Source: RZYY01 sp036794825 (lineage in GTDB: Bacteria > Bacteroidota > Bacteroidia > Bacteroidales > 4484-276). Taken from it: a DNA stretch of 64,000 bases. The position numbers were made by a program, and so were the translations under genes. Shown one piece after another: positions 57,701 to 64,000 of this stretch. The notes under the pieces are model-generated. The model had not been told where the DNA came from and did no database searches. It was given only the letters and a program-made list of their open reading frames with translations. The DNA lies in NCBI GenBank assembly GCA_036794825.1, contig DAIRGA010000019.1, positions 37,811-101,810 of the forward strand. The letters run 5' to 3'. How positions within the stretch are numbered: the stretch's first letter is position 1; every line of letters begins with the position of its first letter.

Positions 57701-60700
57701 ATCTATCCCACCAACCATGCCATGGAACCAGTTGTCGCGTATAATCACCTTAGCCGGAGTTACATCAAAACACCCCTGCATGGTCATGGCAATTCCCGTT
57801 GCCTCATTCCCAACAATGTTAAACCCTTCGATGGTTACTGTATTTCCGGGTAAAAGAGCTGAAGGGTGAATTTTGAATACACCGTCAAAGCCTGACCCGT
57901 CAATTATAGGACGTGAACCAGCTTTTGCTCTGAGGGTTACTCCTTTGGTAACTTTGATTAAACCACTTGGTGCAGGACTGCCTTCGGTTAGATAATTATA
58001 TGTCCCTCCGCAAACCTCAATCACATCGCCATTACCTGTTGTAGAAGCGTCAATCGCCGATTGAATTGTTTCAAAATAATGTCCACTGGTGAGATTTTTG
58101 ACGGGTAGGTAAACTAATGTTATAACTTCTTCGTCCCAACTGCCATTGGCGTCAACAACTTTGAAAGTGTAAGGTACATTAGTACCAAGATTATTTAAAT
58201 CCCAATCTTGATCCCAATTATCTGATAATAAATCCCCGTCTTGATAGAGTGCAACTGGCGCTGTACCACCAGTCCAACTGAAATCTACACCAGTTGTTCC
58301 AATATAGCAAGTTGGGTTTTTCGGTGTTAGAGTCAGTACAATTGGAGTTCCTGTGCAACTGCCATCACCAACCTTCCATGGTTCAAAGTCAACATTTCCT
58401 GCAACCATTGTTGCAATGATATTTCCATTAGTGATGAGTGCTCCGCTACCGTCATACCACGAGTTGCATTCGGCTTTAACGCTTGCCGTCATGGTATTCT
58501 GAACGCCCAGATCAGTCCTTGAGAAATGGTTGTCGTAAATTTCAACCGTTTCGGCGTAGTCGTTATCTTCAACCTGCACGGCTACAGCATCAGGCGGCGT
58601 TTTAGCGTCAGTTAAAGTACCGATTAGATTATTTCTGACAATAGCATTTTCCGTTTTTCCTTCCAAACCTACCCCATGTGCCCACAATCCTGTTAAAACA
58701 TTGATCCCGTTATTTTGGATGATCGCACCAATAGCTTTGCCAGTACCTGAGGCTCCTACGTTCACAAGGACACCATACGCACCCTTTCCTCCATTTTCCC
58801 AGGCATTAGTGGAGGCTTGTATGTTTTGGATGTAATTATTTTGAACTACCAATCCTGTTATATTGTGCGTGGCAGCTGAATACCCCACTGAAATTGCGTT
58901 TCCACTGCCGTTATTGGCTTTGGCTGCTTCACCGGACAAACTTGGATCATTACCACCATAGCAATCGTAAACACAATTATCTGAAATGAAAACGTTATTG
59001 ATATCTGCTGTGCTGCTCATGCCAATTGAAATGGCATGGGTATAGCCGCTTGTAGCACTAGTCCCAATATAATGAATATGATTATTGATTATAGAGAGAT
59101 TGCTTTGTCCTGCAGCTGTAATTGCATAATTACCAGTAGGATTTGTGATCTCGAATCCTGCAATGGTAACATTATCAGAAACCACTTGAATAGGAATGCC
59201 ACCCGTTAATGATAGCAATGTTTCATCGTTGCGTGTTTCTGTGTAACAGTGAATATTATAATTGTTACCATTCAGTGTTAATGCTTTATTAACAACTACA
59301 TTTTCATTGTAAGTTCCTGCCTCAACGAAGATGGTTTCCCCTGGTGCCTGGTAAGTTATTGCTGTATTGATGAGCATCGGAGTGGAAGCATCACCATTGG
59401 GATTATCGTCAACATAGTAATCCTCAGTCGCGATTTCTACAACATAAACCAGTGTGTTGGAAAAACTGTAAGGCGCATCAAAAAGTGCTGCTGTTGCAGT
59501 GTAGGCATCCTCTTTTGAGGCAAAATAATAACGGTACAATCCAGTGTAACCCACTGCCCAGGCTAATTGTGCGCCTGAAAGGCCGGTAATTACATCTGCC
59601 GGATTGGCTTTTTCGGAGTAAACTTTGGTAAGTTCAGCAATGCTGATTGTCCCTGATAAAGTAACCCCATTAATTCCAGCCGGTGTGCAATAAGCACTGG
59701 TGGTAAACAGACCGATACCAGCCCCGAAACCTCCGCTGAACGCATTACCGCTGGTTGTCAAGCCGTTGATGGTTGTGTTGTCGCAGTTGGTGATGCTCAC
59801 TCCATTCCCACCGTTGTTGGTGGAAGTAATGTTGGTTAGCACACAACCATCAGATCCATTGAGGGCAAAACCTGTTCCACCGCAATCATCCACAGTTACA
59901 CCTGTCAGTACTAATCCATCGGCATCACATTGGGTATGGATGCCAAATGTACCGGCACCAGTAACTGTTATGTCTTGAATGGTCACGGATGAAGTTTGAA
60001 TGGCAATGCCGTAGGTTGCTGATGTTGAGGTCAGGGTATGCCCATCACCATCCAGGATGATACCCATGGCAATAGTTATTTTGTCTTCAGTAACATGTCT
60101 CAGCAATTTTACAGTTTGCCCCGGGGTTGCGTTATCAATGGCATCCTGAATGGTACAGTAAATTGTTCCGCCAACGATTTGAGCCGCACCATCTATGGTA
60201 ACAGGATAGGCAGATGATGTACCTGTGCAATCATTTTCATCCCATGAGACCTGCACGCTTCCCTCACCTGTCGTGTTATTCCAGGTAATATCAATACTAT
60301 TGGAAGTGGAATTTCCTGTACCGTTGGAGATCGTCCAGACATAATTTGATTTGCCAGCCTCAGTAGTATAAGTATGGGTGGAATTTGCACAGGGATTTTG
60401 TTCTCCGGAAAGAACAGTCGGTGCAGGTATTGGATGAATGGTTACATTTTTCACTGTGGCTGAAGCAGCAGTACAACCGTCACCATTTGTATAGTTTACA
60501 CTCACTGAACCCGATCCGGCGCTTCCCCATGTAACCTCTATCGAATTCGTGGATGAACTGCCGGTGCCGCCTGTAATATTCCAGCTATAGCCGGTCATAC
60601 CACTTTCTGTGGTGTAAGTTGCGGTCTCGCCAGCACACACCTGATCGTCACCATTAATAGTTGGCGTTGGTAAAGCCTTAACAGCTATAGTAAGGTCTTT

Positions 60701-61615
60701 GGTGTTTGAAGTACAACCATTGCCATCAGTGTAGTAAACACTCACCTTTTCGTTTCCTGTAACAGTTTGATCCCACTTTATTGTGATCGTATGATCTCCT
60801 GTACCACCTCCTGACACTAAAGTACCGTTGGTATAGTTCCAGTTGTAATTTGTCATTCCTGTTTCAGTGGTGTACTGTTCTGTTGCATTAAAGCAAGGGG
60901 TTGCATCACCCGAAATATTGGGATCTGTTTTTGCGTAAACCGTCCATGAATAGGTGTTTATGGCTTCATCGCATCCTTCACCGGTGCAGCCTCTTATTGC
61001 CCGGATATCTACCGAACTTGTTGCACTCGAGATATTGGTTCCGGGTGTGTAGGTTTGCCAACTGCCTCCATCTCCATCTATCCTGTACTCATAGGTATTG
61101 GTACAACCAACACCTCCAGTTCCTTCAACATTCACCGTTGCCGAAACATTGGTTCCATTGCACACAGCCCCTAAAGCAGGTGAAGGGGTCATAGTTGAAG
61201 CTGTTGGATCGGAAGTGACGTTAACAGTGAAAGTGAAATCTGGATCTTCATCTGTAGCATCTCTCACCGCAATTATATAATTTCCTGTTGAAGAAAAAAT
61301 ATCTATCGGTTCGAAAGTTATCGTTGCCCCGTTCCCAGTTATATTCTGTATAGTCGCAGCAGGTAACGGCGCTGTTTTCCTGATCCGATAGGTGTGTCCA
61401 TTATTTGTGTTTGCGATTTGTACAGTAACAGTACCTCCAACACAAATATAAATGGTCTGAGTGCCGTCCCATGCTGGATCAGTAGTAACAATTTCTGATT
61501 GCGCCATTGCGCTCATTCCAAGCGCCATAGCCATTATTGCCACCAAGAATGGCAACATCATTTTCCGCAACTTTGGCGGAATTCCATACTTTTGAAACAA
61601 GTAGATCTTTTTCAT
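42702..61615 (-). CDS. Giant T9SS surface protein of at least about 6,290 codons, interrupted only by assembly gaps
   Basis: Signal region residues 1-40 (LPFLVAIMAMALGMSAMAQ), then Ig/PKD-like domains (about 40-480; YTTESGMTGYSWNITGG). Eight parallel beta-helix arrays follow (about 490-4400), each opened by a TIQAAIDAA-type entry strand and mostly closed by a DATCNWWGT-type cap. A cohesin-like domain begins near 48117 (FNAVTAISLRIRYDKDVMTY). At least five 129-aa repeats follow (45651-47640), then HYR domains. One HYR domain is split by a 230-aa insert beginning YAEGWEAADFVTGDYAGWAK. The shared C-terminal module ends the protein: carboxypeptidase-regulatory-like, dockerin-like (GNINSTDAALVNYWVVN, DRIVNSTDASNIQAHYL), cohesin-like (ELPIYAGMDMEVGAISV) and T9SS type A sorting domain. 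The two N gaps make it look like separate ORFs. Repeat register (0 bp for one gap, 156 bp for the other) restores one frame of 18,870 bases, divisible by three. Predicted surface fibre or adhesin. Confidence 0.88.
46481..46580. other. Assembly gap 1 (100 N)
   Basis: The flanks GGGTCTGGG and TACAAGCCAAG are contiguous in the intact neighbouring unit (46081-46105), so the gap is either zero bases or a whole number of 387-bp units. Confidence 0.95.
47064..47163. other. Assembly gap 2 (100 N)
   Basis: By alignment to the intact unit (46677-46832) the missing piece is 156 bp, or 156 plus a multiple of 387. Confidence 0.95.
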
Positions 61616-63242
61616 ACTTTAATTATTTAGGTTAAACAAAGAGATAATTGAATACTTATTTACTTTTTCATTTTCAACCCACAGTGAGTATTTTTTGGTA
61701 CAAATCATTACCACTGTCATCATTTTCAGGTGATCAACCCCTATCCGCCCGCGTAATACTGGCCATTCAGTTACCTGACTCGTTTGTTCAATACTTTCCT
61801 GCTGCGTGCGCAGTTGTGTTGAATTGCGCACGCACAGGAAAAAGTACACAGTGCCGATGGTAAATACCAATAAAATCATTTGATTTGCAGGAAGTAGTTT
61901 AGGTAAAGTATATGAACTGATTTCTTGTAACTGATAATAGCAAAACTAAGGGATAGAAATCGAAACTTACGATTATAACATGCTGATTTTCAATAATTAT
62001 TCTGCTGATTTTCAATTAAGCATTTTCCTTATATGTTGTAATCATTTCGCTGATATTTATTGGAATTACTTGATTAACAAAATCATAAAAACCGAATTGT
62101 GTAATTTAGTGCTTTGATTTGCATCGATCTTATCGTGTTGGTGAAGGTGTGGAAAGAGCAATAGCTCTTTTCCTTGTAAATTTATTTTACAGTCATCATG
62201 CGTGATACTCTTAGTATTGATCAACTCCTCAGCTTTTAATTACATCTCATTGATAATGAGCGATGTAAACATCAATACAATTTCCTGATAGTGTTGGATT
62301 CTATAGACGATTATTGGTCTTTTTACCTGAATATCAATTCTTTCCGGTTAGTTTTACAGAACGATTTTTGAGTTCCGGATGTAAAGTCACAAGAAATTCA
62401 AATGCCTTCCATTAGCAACTGTGTGTGAGACATCATCTCCTGCAAAAACATAGTGTTTATTACTGGTCAGGCTCTCAACAGATTTCTTATGCTTGCAGCA
62501 CCCAGGCTTATTTGAGCTAATTTTACACCCGGTCAGTAAAGTCCGATTAAAATCACTTGAGTTGTCTATTTCAATAGTTACCTCAACACTCTGAAATAAA
62601 AAATTAATCAGGCAATCTCTCTGAATCACTTTGCCTTTTCCGTGTTACCCTGTGTTACAGTTCATAAATTTTGCTGCACAACCTGTCCAGTTTCATGCAG
62701 GAAAGAAGGGTTTCACTTTCATTGTGCATGTCCCTTTTTTACAGCTACTTCTTAAATAGATGTTAAGCCAATGAACAAAACTTTTCCGAGAAAACATAAG
62801 TACTTAATCAGACACCTGAAAAAATCACTCATGGACGTAAATGATTATGAATTCCTCATCTGCCGTATTTTTACTGTCCACTTTTATTAGCTTATATTAA
62901 TAGGTGTAAAGTTCATCAGAAAAACCGAACCGATTCAATAATTTGAGGATTAATCCATTTTCCGGATGCTGGCTCCACAGATTAAATCAAACCTGTTTTT
63001 CGCTTCTGATGGAGTTCAGGAGGAAGGGACTGATCTGTTGTCAGAATTTATCAGCCAATTTGTTCACTGCGATTTTATGCTACTTTTAGTGCAATCAAAT
63101 CCTTCATTTGATATCGGGGCAGGTGATGTTTTCTTTTGGGTAAAGCTTGGGAGGAGTGATTTTGAGACTTAGATCAATTTAGGTTTTTCCAGGTGTTACC
63201 TGATCAATCACAAAAAACCCTGTTTTCGAAACTATCCATCTA
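61616..63242. other. 1.6-kb AT-rich region without a convincing gene upstream of the giant gene
   Basis: Small frames at 61619-61879 (minus), 62387-62629 (minus) and 62966-63172 (plus) show no family resemblance. The region probably carries the promoter and leader of the giant gene. No tRNA, hairpin array or repeat family was recognised. Confidence 0.6.
61941..61948 (-). promoter_or_regulatory. Possible -10 element for the giant gene
   Basis: The minus strand reads TAGTTTTG, a full TAnnTTTG match, 326 bp upstream of the start. No TTTG is seen at the expected -33 position, so confidence is low; it would imply a long leader. Confidence 0.3.
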
Positions 63243-63884
63243 CTAAATGCTGATTAGTTTTAATTTTAAAGCATACCTGACCATTTCAGCAGGAGTCTTG
63301 ATTTCCAGTTTCTTGTAGATGTTTTGTTTATGAGAATCAACGGTTTTGCTGCTGATAAAAAGCAATTCTGCAATCTTTCTTGTGGTAAGGCCATTTGCAT
63401 ACATTTTCAGCACATCTTTTTCCCGGCTGGTAAGTAATGATTCCTTAGTAAATTCCTTTGCATCAGGGGAAATGTAATCGCAAATTACAATGTCAGCAAT
63501 TTCTTCACTCAGATACCTGGTGCTATTGAATGCTGCGAAAATTGACTCCATCAGTTTGGCAAAACTGCAGTTTTTCAGCATATAGCCGATTGCCCCAGCT
63601 TCAAACATTCCTTTTATGAAGCTTTTGTCGTTGTGAATCGACAAACCGATGATTTTGATCATTGGAAGTTCACTTTTGATAACTCTTGTTGCTTCAATGC
63701 CATTTAAACCGTTCATTGTAATGTCCATCAAAACAACATCTGGTTTCAGTTTCCTTGATAGCTCAATGGCTTCCTGGCCGCTTGATGCTTGTCCAACAAT
63801 TTCGATGACTGCCGGATCAAAAAGCCCTGACAGGCTTTCACGAAAAAGTTGATGATCATCTGCAATAAGGAGTTTTATGCTCAT
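63243..63884 (-). CDS. NarL/FixJ-type response regulator
   Basis: A 213-aa two-component DNA-binding regulator. The receiver domain (1-120) has the acidic pair in LLIADDHQLFRESL, the phospho-acceptor Asp in KPDVVLMDITMNGLNGIEA, a switch Ser in IIGLSIHND and Lys in GYMLKNCSF. The LuxR-type helix-turn-helix (about 145-210) reads LTSREKDVLKMYANGLTTRK followed by IAELLFISSKTVDSHKQNI. All key residues are present, so it should be functional. No sensor kinase lies in the window (the next gene upstream is outside it). It is on the same strand as, and upstream of, the giant surface-protein gene, separated by 1.6 kb. Control of that cluster is possible but not shown by the sequence. Confidence 0.93.
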   Translation of the reverse strand: MSIKLLIADDHQLFRESLSGLFDPAVIEIVGQASSGQEAIELSRKLKPDVVLMDITMNGLNGIEATRVIKSELPMIKIIGLSIHNDKSFIKGMFEAGAIGYMLKNCSFAKLMESIFAAFNSTRYLSEEIADIVICDYISPDAKEFTKESLLTSREKDVLKMYANGLTTRKIAELLFISSKTVDSHKQNIYKKLEIKTPAEMVRYALKLKLISI

Positions 63885-64000
63885 ACAGCATTTGTATTTA
63901 AGTGATTACATATTGATTGAACATAATAATATCACAAAAAAATATTTATCACTACTGTCCGACTAAAAAATGAGAAAATAGGGGCAGTACAAATTATATA

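Noticed and set aside
20520..61615. Classical cellulosome (polysaccharide-degrading complex)
   Set aside because: Cohesin and dockerin modules are present, but no glycoside hydrolase, carbohydrate esterase or polysaccharide lyase motif was recognised in any of the genes.
61619..61879. Minus-strand frame of 86 codons ending just before the giant gene
   Set aside because: A hydrophobic start is present but the rest has no family pattern; more likely leader sequence.
62387..62629. Minus-strand frame of 80 codons
   Set aside because: No recognisable motif and an AT-rich gene-poor context.
62966..63172. Plus-strand frame of 68 codons
   Set aside because: No family resemblance, no good start context; insufficient evidence for a gene.

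Overview
The window reads as a scaffold fragment from a Bacteroidota genome, probably Bacteroidales-like, and probably a draft or metagenome assembly because two runs of exactly 100 N occur. The signs are a short primary-type sigma factor starting MRQLKI next to pnp, promoter-like elements of the Bacteroidota type (TTTG about 20 bp before TAnnTTTG), many type IX secretion (T9SS) C-terminal sorting domains, and few Shine-Dalgarno sites.

Region 1 (1-6426, plus strand) is housekeeping: pnp (5' end cut by the window edge), an RpoD-type sigma factor, rpe, a Rossmann/DUF2520 gene, a KdsC-type HAD phosphatase and mtnA. Region 2 (6427-12558, plus strand) is accessory: an N-terminally truncated T9SS protein and two tandem paralogous T9SS repeat proteins, separated by perfect hairpins. 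Their flanks hold a family of about 78-bp palindrome-ended repeats, short GAATATCGAATATTGAA-type strings and a 12-C tract. Region 3 (12559-18344, minus strand) is a tight operon: trkA, trkH, a MATE exporter, an e(P4)-type acid phosphatase lipoprotein and an exported L-isoaspartyl methyltransferase. A Bacteroidota-type promoter precedes trkA. Region 4 (18554-20427) holds a degenerate stand-alone receiver domain and a decayed IS110-family element.

Region 5 (20520-61615, minus strand, about 41 kb) is the striking part. Eight of its nine genes encode large secreted proteins, and seven of those carry cohesin-like and/or dockerin-like modules together with T9SS sorting domains, parallel beta-helix arrays, HYR/PKD/Ig-like domains and carboxypeptidase-regulatory-like folds. 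No catalytic (glycoside hydrolase or peptidase) domain is recognisable. The promoter-proximal gene is a giant of at least about 6,290 codons. It appears split by the two N gaps, but repeat register shows it is one open frame. The genes are closely spaced, with hairpin terminators tucked just upstream of some starts. A second block (20520-26738) partly duplicates the end of the first, and its last gene has lost its T9SS signal beside the IS110 remnant. I interpret the region as a cohesin-dockerin surface fibre or matrix system without enzymes. This rests on domain pattern recognition and has not been tested.

Region 6 (61616-64000) is a 1.6-kb stretch without a convincing gene, followed by a NarL/FixJ-type response regulator on the same strand, upstream of the giant gene. 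No tRNA, rRNA or CRISPR array was seen.
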